From the NCBI GenBank assembly GCA_963974675.1, contig CAXBDQ010000046.1, positions 1 to 14,287 of the forward strand: 14,287 nucleotides of DNA, read 5' to 3'. The notes beneath the pieces are model-generated. The model was not told where the DNA came from and searched no databases. It saw nothing but the letters and a program-made list of their open reading frames with translations. Both the position numbers and the translations under genes were made by a program. This document shows positions 1 through 7,337 of the stretch, piece by piece (the stretch's first letter is position 1; the number at the start of each line of letters is the position of its first letter). This stretch comes from Porticoccus sp963974675 (GTDB taxonomy: Bacteria; Pseudomonadota; Gammaproteobacteria; Pseudomonadales; Porticoccaceae).

Positions 1-26
1 TGGTTCGAGCCCAGCAGGCGGAGCCA
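1..26 (+). tRNA. tRNA-Asn, 3' end only
   Basis: The window begins inside a tRNA gene. Visible are the T loop TTCGAGC with the 3' side of its stem (CCAGC), the 3' acceptor strand AGGCGGA, the discriminator G and an encoded CCA. The 5' half lies outside. The arrangement resembles the 3' end of enterobacterial tRNA-Asn (TCC...GGAGCCA), but no anticodon is visible, so the identity is inferred. A strong terminator follows directly. A tRNA 3' end is a classic integration site, which matters for reading the rest of the window. Confidence 0.65.
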
Positions 27-32
27 AACATG

Positions 33-66
33 ACGGGGGTTGTAGCGATACAGCCCCCGTTTTTTG
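33..66 (+). terminator. Rho-independent terminator of the tRNA
   Basis: An inverted repeat pairs ACGGGGGTTGT with ACAGCCCCCGT (11 pairs, one of them G-T) around a six-base loop AGCGAT. A run of six T follows. It lies 7 bases after the encoded CCA, so it ends the tRNA transcript. On the minus strand it lacks a T run. Confidence 0.85.
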
Positions 67-84
67 TTGTCTAAAATATTATCT

Positions 85-105
85 GGGCTACATACAGGGC
101 TACAT
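85..105 (+). repeat. Two direct copies of GGGCTACAT
   Basis: GGGCTACAT occurs at 85-93 and again at 97-105, a 12-base period, about 60 bases beyond the tRNA 3' end. Short tandem direct repeats beside a tRNA attachment site can be arm-type binding sites of a tyrosine integrase. That reading is inference, because no integrase gene is in the window. Confidence 0.5.
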
Positions 106-108
106 TTT

Positions 109-127
109 TATAAAAAAGGCTGCCTTC
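109..127 (-). terminator. Weak candidate terminator of the antiporter operon
   Basis: On the minus strand AAGG-CAG-CCTT is followed by TTTTAT, about 60 bases beyond the stop of the last antiporter gene. The stem is only four to five pairs, so this is a weak candidate. No better hairpin was found between the operon end and the tRNA. Confidence 0.25.
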
Positions 128-186
128 CCGGTGTGAAATAAGATGTACTTACGCTCCATACGCACAACGCTTCAAATAAGAATACG

Positions 187-1512
187 TTAGCGCGTACCGC
201 TCGAAATGGTACCCAGCAGAAAAAGCACTACAACCACCATACCCAACAACAAAAAGAGTGTGATTGCGAGTGTCCAGCGCTGCAAATAATACTCACCGGC
301 ATCGCAGGCTCTTTGCCATGTATGACCTCGCCAGAGACCGCCCAATCTGGCTAGCAACGAAGTATACAATCCTGGCAAGTAATCAATTCCGATTCGCAGT
401 CCCCAGCGAATAATGGATTCCGACCAGCGCACAAACCATGGCGCCGCCCCATCTACCTTTCCAGACCCAGTCGAAAAAAAACTTCTTTTCTCCAACCATA
501 CGGAGCCAGCGACCAATGTCCCCAACCCCAAACCCACCGCGAAAATAAAGACAGGAACCAAGTCACGGTACTGGTTCCATGCGGCAGGATCGACCATACC
601 AGCACCCAAACCTATGACGAAAATCCCCGTCGCTATGATGGCAACAGAGGCCGATAGTATTTTCCGCCGTGCCCAGACCAACCCAAACAACACTGCATAA
701 AGAACTGCCGCTGCGCCCATAGCCTGGAGCAGCGTCCCCGTGATGGGCGCGGTGATCTCACCTAGCGGCAACCAACGCATGACGCCAAGCATTCCAGTAG
801 CGATCGGAACCACCCACAACAGAATAGCCACCGCCGGGCGAGCCGAGCCATACGCCAGTGGCAGCCATACATGCAGCGGCCAGAAACCTGTTTTGAGGGC
901 AAAGCCAACCATTACAATCGACAAATAGAGTGCGGAGGACATTGATAGCGGCATTGCTTGTGCTAAGGCTGCAAAACTCAGGTCATCCGTTAACGTCGCT
1001 GTAATCAGAAGGGCCTCAAATAAGGCAATGTCCGCAAGGATCATCAACACCAGATAGATCCGTCCGGCACGAATCGCCTGCTCATCACCCTCTACAAACA
1101 ACAATCCACAGAACGCGTAACTCATCAGCGTTGTGAAGGCGAAGAAACCGATCATACCCGTCGCCAAAATTGCACCCAGCTGACCCGCCAAGGTCAAGAG
1201 AAATAAGGTCGTCAGGCTGTTGCCGGCAGTACGACCATCAAGTCTACGTAGTAAAATTCCCACGACAGCCCAACTCACCACTGACATTGCCAGCCACCAG
1301 CGTGAGACCTTATCGAGACCTAGTCCGGTACTACCCTGCAGTATCCAGGGCAGATCGATAGCGAGGCTCCCCGGAACGAACAGCAGAACAGTCGCCGGCA
1401 GCAAAGCAATATGCACCGACCAGGGCAGGTGACGGCGTAGCGCCGGTATCGCCAGCAGCAACGGCAATCCGGGTACAGACAACAGCAGTAATAAAGTCGC
1501 TAGCTCACTCAT
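187..1512 (-). CDS. Mrp-type antiporter subunit D paralogue 3, divergent
   Basis: This is a 441-residue polytopic membrane protein of the NuoL/M/N (proton antiporter) superfamily and the last gene of the operon. Its ATG overlaps the stop of the preceding paralogue as ATGA. The family core is recognisable in a transmembrane helix with LKTGFWPLH (K207), followed by WLPLA. However, the helix carrying the conserved glutamate in the other two paralogues reads FTTLMSY, with Thr near 128. The next lysine, found in VVKA in the sisters, is replaced near residue 238 (PIATGM). The later His-xxx-Lys helix (HAxxKxxLF) is not recognisable. After about residue 340 comes a polar stretch, an amphipathic-looking segment with many Trp and Arg, and one last membrane helix (about 415-436). 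It is probably structural or partly proton-inactive within the antiporter. It could instead be a rapidly evolving subunit with a different ion path. Confidence 0.8.
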   Translation of the reverse strand: MSELATLLLLLSVPGLPLLLAIPALRRHLPWSVHIALLPATVLLFVPGSLAIDLPWILQGSTGLGLDKVSRWWLAMSVVSWAVVGILLRRLDGRTAGNSLTTLFLLTLAGQLGAILATGMIGFFAFTTLMSYAFCGLLFVEGDEQAIRAGRIYLVLMILADIALFEALLITATLTDDLSFAALAQAMPLSMSSALYLSIVMVGFALKTGFWPLHVWLPLAYGSARPAVAILLWVVPIATGMLGVMRWLPLGEITAPITGTLLQAMGAAAVLYAVLFGLVWARRKILSASVAIIATGIFVIGLGAGMVDPAAWNQYRDLVPVFIFAVGLGLGTLVAGSVWLEKRSFFSTGSGKVDGAAPWFVRWSESIIRWGLRIGIDYLPGLYTSLLARLGGLWRGHTWQRACDAGEYYLQRWTLAITLFLLLGMVVVVLFLLGTISSGTR

Positions 1513-3005
1513 GGTGCGTATTCACGCGCGGCGATAAATCGCGCCCATTCCAGAGGACTGAACGGCGCCGATGCCAGCAGTCCCAATACCAGAGTGAGTG
1601 CAGCCGTAATCACGGGCGGTGCCAGTAACGCCCAGGCCGTCTCACGCTGTCCGAACGAACGTTCGTGTGGCCAGACATCGGGCGGCGCTTTGAACCAGGC
1701 TCTATGTAATATAGGTAAAAAGTAGGCGGCATTCAGCAGGCTGCTGCCAGCCAAGACAAAAATCACCCAGTTCTGTCCGGCATCCAGCGCCCCCATCCCG
1801 AGATACCATTTGCTAATAAAACCCACCAGCGGGGGGGCGCCAATCATGCCGAAGGCACCTATCGTGAACGCAGCCATGGTCCAGGGCATACGTCGCCCAA
1901 CTCCATTCATCTCGCTGACTTTGTGAATACCTAATGTCTTGGCCAGATTTCCTGCGCAAAAAAACAAGGTGATTTTCTGTACCCCCTGGTGCACCAGGTG
2001 GACCAGACCACCAATGGTCGCAATGGGACCGGCCAACGCCACGCCGAGCGCGATATACGAGACCTGACTGACTGTGGAGTAGGCGAGTCGGCGTTTCAAA
2101 TCATCCTGAAACAGTGCGCGCAAAGATGCGTATATAATGGTCACTGACGCCAGTATTGCCAATGGCAAGGTCACCCCCAGACTGGCAGCAAACTCTATAC
2201 CATACACATCGTAGACCACCCGCACGATACCGAAGGCACCCGCCTTGACCACCGCCACCGCGTGCAGCAGTGCGCTCACCGGCGCTGGCGCCACCATGGC
2301 CCGAGGCAGCCAGCCGTGCAAAGGAATCAGCGCGGCTTTCACTCCCAGCCCTATGATCAGCAATACGAAAATTAAGATCAGTGTTGGATGGAGGGACGTG
2401 TCTAGGCCGGAGAGGAAACCGCGTGCAGTGAATTCCAGAGTACCTGTGAGGGCGTAGAGCCACACCGTTGACAGTAGCAACAATGCACCACCTGCGATGG
2501 TATAGTTCAGGTAAACTCTTCCAGCCCGTCGTGCCTCCTCGGTTCCACTGTGCACGATCAGCGGGTAAGTGGCCAGCGTCAGCAGTTCATAAAACAAGAG
2601 GAATGTAAGCAGGTTACCTGCCAGGGCGACACCCACTGTGGCAGTTACACACAGGCTGAAGAAGCCGAAAAAGCGGCTGCGGTGTGGTGAGCCCTCCAAA
2701 TAACCAATGGCATAGACAGTCGTTAGCAGCCACAGCCCGGCGGAGAGCGCCACGAACAGCATCGATAGCGGTCCTGAACGAAAAACCAGATCCAGTCCGG
2801 GCAATAACGGCAGACGGGCCTCGTATTGATGGCCGTGAAGAACGCCCCAAAGCATCACACCCACTAGTACTAACTTAAGGAACGCACCGACTAGGTTAAG
2901 TATTGTGCGACTTACAATACGCTCCTCAGGCAAAAAGAAAATCACCAGCCCCGGCAACAGGGAACTGCCAAGTATCAATAATGGCAAAGAGTTACCCCAA
3001 CTCAT
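1509..3005 (-). CDS. mnhD: Mrp/Mnh antiporter subunit D (paralogue 2)
   Basis: This 498-residue protein has about 14 membrane helices of the proton-antiporter family (NuoL/M/N, MrpA/MrpD). It is an ion-translocating membrane subunit of the Na+(K+)/H+ antiporter. Expected charged residues are all present: E140 in LLFYELLTL, K223 in GVKAALIPLHGWLP, K254 in AVVKAGAF, and H339 with K344 in VHQGVQKITLFF. The motif RRLAYSTVSQVSY is also typical. The length is normal for MrpD. Its start overlaps the upstream stop by four bases (ATGA), and its own stop overlaps paralogue 3 in the same way, so the three D genes are translationally coupled. Which of the three replaces the antiporter half of MrpA cannot be settled by eye. 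Confidence 0.9.
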   Translation of the reverse strand: MSWGNSLPLLILGSSLLPGLVIFFLPEERIVSRTILNLVGAFLKLVLVGVMLWGVLHGHQYEARLPLLPGLDLVFRSGPLSMLFVALSAGLWLLTTVYAIGYLEGSPHRSRFFGFFSLCVTATVGVALAGNLLTFLLFYELLTLATYPLIVHSGTEEARRAGRVYLNYTIAGGALLLLSTVWLYALTGTLEFTARGFLSGLDTSLHPTLILIFVLLIIGLGVKAALIPLHGWLPRAMVAPAPVSALLHAVAVVKAGAFGIVRVVYDVYGIEFAASLGVTLPLAILASVTIIYASLRALFQDDLKRRLAYSTVSQVSYIALGVALAGPIATIGGLVHLVHQGVQKITLFFCAGNLAKTLGIHKVSEMNGVGRRMPWTMAAFTIGAFGMIGAPPLVGFISKWYLGMGALDAGQNWVIFVLAGSSLLNAAYFLPILHRAWFKAPPDVWPHERSFGQRETAWALLAPPVITAALTLVLGLLASAPFSPLEWARFIAAREYAP

Positions 3006-4450
3006 CCAGCAGATCCTCTACCAAAAGGGGAACCGATTTCCAATAGTGCCAACGGCCCGGAAGTAAATAGACCTAGAAGGATAGCCATTATAGCCAACAC
3101 CAGAGCGGCCCACTCCATTCTGGCAGGCACGACTCCGGCCTCATGGGTTATCTTGGCCGGGATAAATGCATAGCCAATGACTTTGAAGACATAAGCTGCT
3201 GCTAGCAGCCCGCCAAGAATCAAAACCCCTGCCCACCACCATTGCCCCGAACGTATTGCCGCTTCCAACAGCAACCACTTGCCGATGAATCCGCCACTGG
3301 GTGGCAGGCCCATGATGCTGACACCCGCCAAGGAAAAGGCAGTCAAAGTCAAAGGCAGTCGTTGCGCAACCCGATCGAGATCCGCGATGCGGTCATGTCC
3401 GCCGAAAAGTAGTATGTTGCCCGCGGCCATGAACATGGCAGCCTTGGCCACAGCGTGAGACAGCAACATATAAAGAACACCCTTCCAGGCAATACTCGTA
3501 CTTAGTGGGAAAGCCAGGAACAGATAGCCCAGTTGCGCCACGGTCGAATAGGCAATAAGCAATTTAAGCCGTGTTTGGCGCAGTGCCTGAATACCACCCC
3601 AGAGGACAGCGGCCGCACCAAGCAAGCCCAGCAGCTGACCAAAATAAGTGCCAGTTACCGGGAAAACCTCCAGCCACAGGCGCAGAAGAATATAGAATGA
3701 TGCCTTGACCACAAGTGCCGACAACAACGCACTCACTGGTGCCGGCGCACTTGCGTGGGCTGGCGGCAACCAGAAATGCAGCGGAAACAGTGCCGTCTTG
3801 AGTAGCAAGCCAGCGCTCATCAGCCCCACAGCCGCCCAGGCCGCTGGGGTAGCCTCCATTCGCTGAGAAAGAATGTCGATATCCACACTGCCAAAGCTGT
3901 GGTAGAGCAGCGCGACACCTAGTAGATAGGCCAGCGACCCTAGCAGGCTGACCAACAGGTAACGCATGGCCCCCGCTAAGGCATTCGCGCTACCCGCTAA
4001 CGCCACCAAGGCCACCGCCGCCAGCCCTACTAGTTCTAGAGTGACGTAAAGATTAAAGATATCCGCCGACAAAAATAGTGCGTTAAGTGCAGCCCAAAGA
4101 AACATCCACAGTGGCCAAAAATGTCTGGCCTTCAGCTGATCGAAATATCCACTGGCATAGGTACTAACGCCCAAACCTACGAACACTGTCACAGCCAACA
4201 TCAGCAGACTAAGGCCGTCAGCGTAAAGATCGATACCTAACGGCGCACCCCAACCACCAACGGCATAGCGTTGTGCGCCCAGCTCCAACAGTTGCCAACC
4301 CAGGCCACCCATGCTGGCGAAGATCGCCAAGCCGAAAATAAGTCCCAGCGATTTCGATATTGCCGGGAACAGGAAACAAGCAATACCTCCCACGAGCGGC
4401 AATATGATTAACGCCACCATCCAAGGTACATCCACAAAATCACCTATCAT
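3002..4450 (-). CDS. mnhD: Mrp/Mnh antiporter subunit D (paralogue 1)
   Basis: This 482-residue polytopic protein of the proton-antiporter family is the first of three adjacent paralogues. Key charged residues are intact: E139 in LYVTLELVGL, K218 in LLLKTALFPLHFWLP, K249 in LVVKASFY, and H332 with K336 in LSHAVAKAAMF. YSTVAQLGY near 301 is the family signature after the broken helix. It probably forms one proton or cation half-channel of the Mrp complex in the inner membrane. It starts with ATG preceded by GAGG about ten bases upstream. A 64-base gap separates it from mnhC, the longest gap in the operon, and I saw no clear promoter or hairpin in it. It ends in an ATGA overlap with paralogue 2. 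Confidence 0.9.
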   Translation of the reverse strand: MIGDFVDVPWMVALIILPLVGGIACFLFPAISKSLGLIFGLAIFASMGGLGWQLLELGAQRYAVGGWGAPLGIDLYADGLSLLMLAVTVFVGLGVSTYASGYFDQLKARHFWPLWMFLWAALNALFLSADIFNLYVTLELVGLAAVALVALAGSANALAGAMRYLLVSLLGSLAYLLGVALLYHSFGSVDIDILSQRMEATPAAWAAVGLMSAGLLLKTALFPLHFWLPPAHASAPAPVSALLSALVVKASFYILLRLWLEVFPVTGTYFGQLLGLLGAAAVLWGGIQALRQTRLKLLIAYSTVAQLGYLFLAFPLSTSIAWKGVLYMLLSHAVAKAAMFMAAGNILLFGGHDRIADLDRVAQRLPLTLTAFSLAGVSIMGLPPSGGFIGKWLLLEAAIRSGQWWWAGVLILGGLLAAAYVFKVIGYAFIPAKITHEAGVVPARMEWAALVLAIMAILLGLFTSGPLALLEIGSPFGRGSAG

Positions 4451-4514
4451 GTACGACAGCCTCGCTGCCGACTTAATAGCTTCGCTTCTGTCAGCAAGTT
4501 CATCGCCTTTCGCT

Positions 4515-4817
4515 TCACTCGCTATCCGGCAGGCTCGGCTGCCCCGTTGCTTCGCTTACCCTCAGCATCAGACTGAGGGCCAGCGCTGTGGCCGATATGG
4601 CAACCACGATACCGGTAATCACCATGGCGTGAGGCACCGGGTCCGGTGACGTATTCTGGCTACGGGCCGCCAGCGATACCAATACCAGAAACACCCCGCT
4701 GCCCATCACGTTAACGGCCAGAACCTTGCGCAGCAAATGGGCGTGAACTATCAGGGCATACAATCCGAGAGTGAACAACCCCACCCCGACCAACGCATAG
4801 AGGAATACGTGGCTCAT
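4515..4817 (-). CDS. mnhC: Mrp/Mnh antiporter subunit C (NuoK-like)
   Basis: This is a 100-residue protein with three membrane helices (about 5-24, 30-49 and 66-87), the size and layout of NuoK/MnhC. The signature DPVPHAMVITGIVV before the third helix is the typical MnhC form of the family motif (DP.P.AL.LT.IVI). In Mrp complexes MnhC packs between the small subunits and MrpD. The ATG overlaps the mnhB stop as ATGA. The C-terminal tail is short and polar. Confidence 0.92.
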   Translation of the reverse strand: MSHVFLYALVGVGLFTLGLYALIVHAHLLRKVLAVNVMGSGVFLVLVSLAARSQNTSPDPVPHAMVITGIVVAISATALALSLMLRVSEATGQPSLPDSE

Positions 4818-5503
4818 TTATCCGACCCCGCCACAGGCCGGTCACCCAGAAATAATGCTGCAAGCGTTATACCAATGGATAGTGTGGCCGCCGTTTCGAT
4901 CAGCAATATCAGCATCCCGGCCAATGGTGTGGGAAATTCCAGAAATAGTCTATCCGTCAGGAGCAACACCATTCCTACCACAACGAACACGCTCAGGCCC
5001 GTGACCAGCAACACCCTCAGCGGCAGCCCCGCGAATCGATCACTGAGTCGCCAACCGGAAAGAAGTAGTAACACACCCGCCGCGCCCAGCACCGACCCGG
5101 CCTGAAAGGCGCCTCCCGGCGCATGGGAGCCGACCCACAATAGATAGCCGGCTACCAGAACCAGCACGGGGATCAACAGGCGCGTCAGCTTGTCCAGCAC
5201 CGGGCTTGGGCTTGAGTCGCGAACCTCAGGGACACCGCCAAGTGACCAAACACCCAGCAGTGCCAGCAACAGCACGGCCATCTCCAGCAGGGTATCATAA
5301 CCACGGAAGTTGAGCAGTACTGCGGTGACCTGATTACTGACCCCACTAGTTTCGAGGTTTTTCACTACCCGTTCGCCCAACCCCGGAGCCTCGGATGGCA
5401 GGCTCATCACCGCATAGCCAAGCCCTGCTAGAAAAACTAACAGCGATGCCTGCAGCAACGAACGAAACAGCGATTGCTTGGCTACCGCTTTAGTCGTGGG
5501 CAT
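4814..5503 (-). CDS. mnhB: MbhE-MnhB fusion subunit (MrpA C-terminal tail plus MnhB)
   Basis: This membrane protein of 229 residues is longer than a plain MnhB (about 140). Residues about 10-95 contain VLLNFRGYDTLLEMAVLL, the hallmark of the MbhE-type domain that normally ends MrpA. Residues about 105-220 form the MnhB domain, marked by SHAPGGAFQAGSVLGAAG (the PGGGFQ motif). It therefore joins the tail of MrpA to MrpB in one chain. I chose the ATG at 5503 (MPTTKAV), because an extension upstream would lie within the preceding gene and is Arg-rich and not family-like. With this start it overlaps the MbhD-like gene by 14 bases. It ends with ATGA shared with mnhC. Confidence 0.88.
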   Translation of the reverse strand: MPTTKAVAKQSLFRSLLQASLLVFLAGLGYAVMSLPSEAPGLGERVVKNLETSGVSNQVTAVLLNFRGYDTLLEMAVLLLALLGVWSLGGVPEVRDSSPSPVLDKLTRLLIPVLVLVAGYLLWVGSHAPGGAFQAGSVLGAAGVLLLLSGWRLSDRFAGLPLRVLLVTGLSVFVVVGMVLLLTDRLFLEFPTPLAGMLILLIETAATLSIGITLAALFLGDRPVAGSDK

Positions 5504-5795
5504 CAGAGGTATTCTCGGTTTCGTGAGTTCTTTTTGTAATATGCTTCGGTTCAAGCCTTGCAAGTGCCGCCAGTAACAACGCCCCCGTGAGCCCAGCACC
5601 GATGGCGGCCTCAGCCAGGGCGACATCCGGTGCATCAAGCCGCACCCAGGCCAATGTCATTAGCAACCCGAAGCTAATGAACAGGACGATCGCCTTGAAA
5701 AGATCCGGACTTACTAGCGCCTGCCAGGCCAGCCAGAGCAAACCCAATCCAATCAAGTTATCAAACACCCATGGCAACAGAGTCAACGCTTCCAC
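5490..5795 (-). CDS. MbhD-like small antiporter subunit (DUF4040 type)
   Basis: This 101-residue protein has three membrane helices (about 6-25, 32-49 and 60-80). The central motif RLDAPDVALAEAAIGAGLTGALLL is typical of the MbhD/DUF4040 domain, which in group 1 Mrp systems is part of the C-terminal extension of MrpA. Here it is a free-standing gene. It starts with GTG (5793-5795), overlaps the end of mnhG by 13 bases and overlaps the start of the MbhE-MnhB gene by 14. The soluble C-terminus is short, polar and His-containing. Databases may call it subunit B or hydrogenase subunit MbhD. Confidence 0.87.
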   Translation of the reverse strand: MEALTLLPWVFDNLIGLGLLWLAWQALVSPDLFKAIVLFISFGLLMTLAWVRLDAPDVALAEAAIGAGLTGALLLAALARLEPKHITKRTHETENTSDAHD

Positions 5796-6082
5796 GGCTG
5801 GATACCCCGTTGTAACGCACGAGCTGCAATCAAATGGGCAACGCTAGCACCTGCAAGTAACACCAATGCCCAGATCAGCAACAGTTTGCCCACCGTAGCC
5901 CAAATTTCCACCTGAACGGCCAGACCCATAATCACCAGACCCAGACCAACATTGTCGGCTTTGGTCAAGGCATGAATACGCGTATAGACATCCGGAAAAC
6001 GCAGCAAACCGAGAGTCCCAGCGAGAAAAAAAATGCCACCGGCAATCAGCAGTGCGGCGGAGATAAAATCACTCGGCGTCAT
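5783..6082 (-). CDS. mnhG: Mrp/Mnh antiporter subunit G
   Basis: This 99-residue protein has three membrane helices of the MnhG/PhaG family. The signature GTLGLLRFPDVYTRIHALTK followed by the glycine-rich NVGLGLVIMGL is clear. I place the start at the ATG at 6082 (MTPSDF), which has a good ribosome site GGAGAG five bases before it. A longer version starting at 6118 would run into mnhF and has no family support. It sits 10 bases after the mnhF stop. MnhG is an accessory membrane subunit next to MrpA and MrpF in the complex. Confidence 0.92.
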   Translation of the reverse strand: MTPSDFISAALLIAGGIFFLAGTLGLLRFPDVYTRIHALTKADNVGLGLVIMGLAVQVEIWATVGKLLLIWALVLLAGASVAHLIAARALQRGIQPWKR

Positions 6083-6092
6083 AGTCTCTCCA

Positions 6093-6347
6093 TTAATCCG
6101 GCCAGGCGCGCCGGACAAAGGCTACCGCCGTCACCGCGGCCAGCAGAGCGAACACCAGCGCAACATCACGCAAGGCAGCCTTGTCGGTAGCCTGCGCCAG
6201 CAATAACAGAACAGCCACCAATTTCGTACCGAACAACTGCGCCGCCAACATACGGTCGGCAGCGGTAGGGCCACGCAACACGCGCCACATCCCGGCAACA
6301 AGGCTCAGCAACAGGAATAACGCCAATCCAAAATAAAGGGTTTGCAT
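6093..6347 (-). CDS. mnhF: Mrp/Mnh antiporter subunit F
   Basis: This is an 84-residue protein with three short membrane helices, the normal MnhF size. The core motif RVLRGPTAADRMLAAQLFGT (residues about 22-41) is the family signature, with the RGPT...DR element conserved. ALRDVALVFALLAAVTAVAF follows in the last helix. It begins 6 bases after the stop of the Usp gene, so the stress-protein gene lies directly inside the antiporter operon. The ribosome site is weak, and translation is probably coupled to the gene before it. Confidence 0.92.
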   Translation of the reverse strand: MQTLYFGLALFLLLSLVAGMWRVLRGPTAADRMLAAQLFGTKLVAVLLLLAQATDKAALRDVALVFALLAAVTAVAFVRRAWPD

Positions 6348-6353
6348 GTCGAC

Positions 6354-7337
6354 TCAATCTTCCAACGTAACCGGGGTGACAAATCCAAGTGGCTTTATCG
6401 CAAGCACGGAGCAATCGACCTGGTTCAGAATGGTTTCTGCGGTATTGCCCATGATGAATCCCGGCACACCGGTACGGGCCACCGTCCCCATGATAACGAG
6501 GTCGGCTTCGATTTGTTTGGCCAGCGCCGGTATCTCTTTTCGAGCCCATCCTTTCACCAGATGCAATTTGGGTTCAAGATAATCCAGCGCATCGCGACCC
6601 TGACCGCTGGCCACCTCATGAAGGAGAGCATTCAGGTTGTCACTATGTTGCCTTTTCACTTGCTCGACATAGGCATCGATCTCCTCTTTCGACTTTCTGA
6701 TGAAGGCACTAGAGCGCAAAGCACTCTCGCCGATCGCATCCCACACATGCCCGATATGCAGGTCGGCGGATTCGGTCAGCGACAGCGAACTGGCCATTTC
6801 AAGAACTTGGGCGTTCAATGCGCGTCGTGATTCCATCTCCTGCGATGGATAGGCATCGTCGACATCGACCGCTGCTAGGATGTGCCGGTAGTTCTTCGGT
6901 GCCTGAGGCTTGATGAGCCAAACCGGGCACGGGCACTTGCGTAACAAGTGCATATCATCACTACCGAATAAGCGATCCAGCCAATCCTGATGTTCGGGAA
7001 TCTTGATCACCAAGTCACGCCCATTGCGCAAAACCTCACGGATAATCTCTAGGAAGGGTGTGCCTATCAGTACTTTGGTTTCGATCTTGACCCGCTTACG
7101 GTAAGGCTCGACAAGCGTTGCCAGTTTTTGCATCTGGCTGTCCACCATCGCGGCCTGCAGATCGGCAGGAATAGAACCATCTTCGGGCAAGCCGATGCCA
7201 GCTGTAACACGTTCAACCACGATTACCACCGTAAGACTACCCTGGTTGTTTTCCGCCAGAGAAACAGCACGCTCCAGGATGTGCTTAGACACTTTCTCTG
7301 GCTCCACCACGCACAATATGTCTTTAAATCTATTCAT
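6354..7337 (-). CDS. Tandem universal stress protein (UspE-like) within the antiporter operon
   Basis: This soluble protein of 327 residues is made of two UspA domains (about 5-143 and 151-316), resembling E. coli UspE in length and motifs. The first domain ends with HLLRKCPCPVWLIKP. The second has VIMGTVARTGVPGFIMGNTA and CSVLAIKP, close to the UspE phosphate-loop region. The ATP-binding consensus G-x2-G-x9-G(S/T) is imperfect (GTVA, then GN), so nucleotide binding is uncertain. I start at the ATG at 7337 (MNRFKD), because the strong site AAAGGAG lies just before it, inside any longer version. It overlaps the end of mnhE by 8 bases and is followed 6 bases later by mnhF. The position suggests a regulatory or sensory partner of the antiporter, which is inference. 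Confidence 0.9.
   Translation of the reverse strand: MNRFKDILCVVEPEKVSKHILERAVSLAENNQGSLTVVIVVERVTAGIGLPEDGSIPADLQAAMVDSQMQKLATLVEPYRKRVKIETKVLIGTPFLEIIREVLRNGRDLVIKIPEHQDWLDRLFGSDDMHLLRKCPCPVWLIKPQAPKNYRHILAAVDVDDAYPSQEMESRRALNAQVLEMASSLSLTESADLHIGHVWDAIGESALRSSAFIRKSKEEIDAYVEQVKRQHSDNLNALLHEVASGQGRDALDYLEPKLHLVKGWARKEIPALAKQIEADLVIMGTVARTGVPGFIMGNTAETILNQVDCSVLAIKPLGFVTPVTLED

Noticed and set aside
4451..4514. Possible internal promoter or attenuator in the mnhC-mnhD1 gap
   Set aside because: I found no convincing -10/-35 pair or hairpin with a T run in these 64 bases.
187..4817. Interpretation as a complex I (nuo) or formate hydrogenlyase/Mbh hydrogenase locus
   Set aside because: The NuoK- and NuoN-like genes are accompanied by MnhE, MnhF, MnhG and MnhB types, and no iron-sulfur, NADH-binding or hydrogenase catalytic subunit is present.
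6342..6830. Open frame of 162 codons on the plus strand opposite the Usp gene
   Set aside because: It lies wholly within a well-supported gene on the other strand, and its protein resembles no family. It is a by-product of the opposite coding frame.
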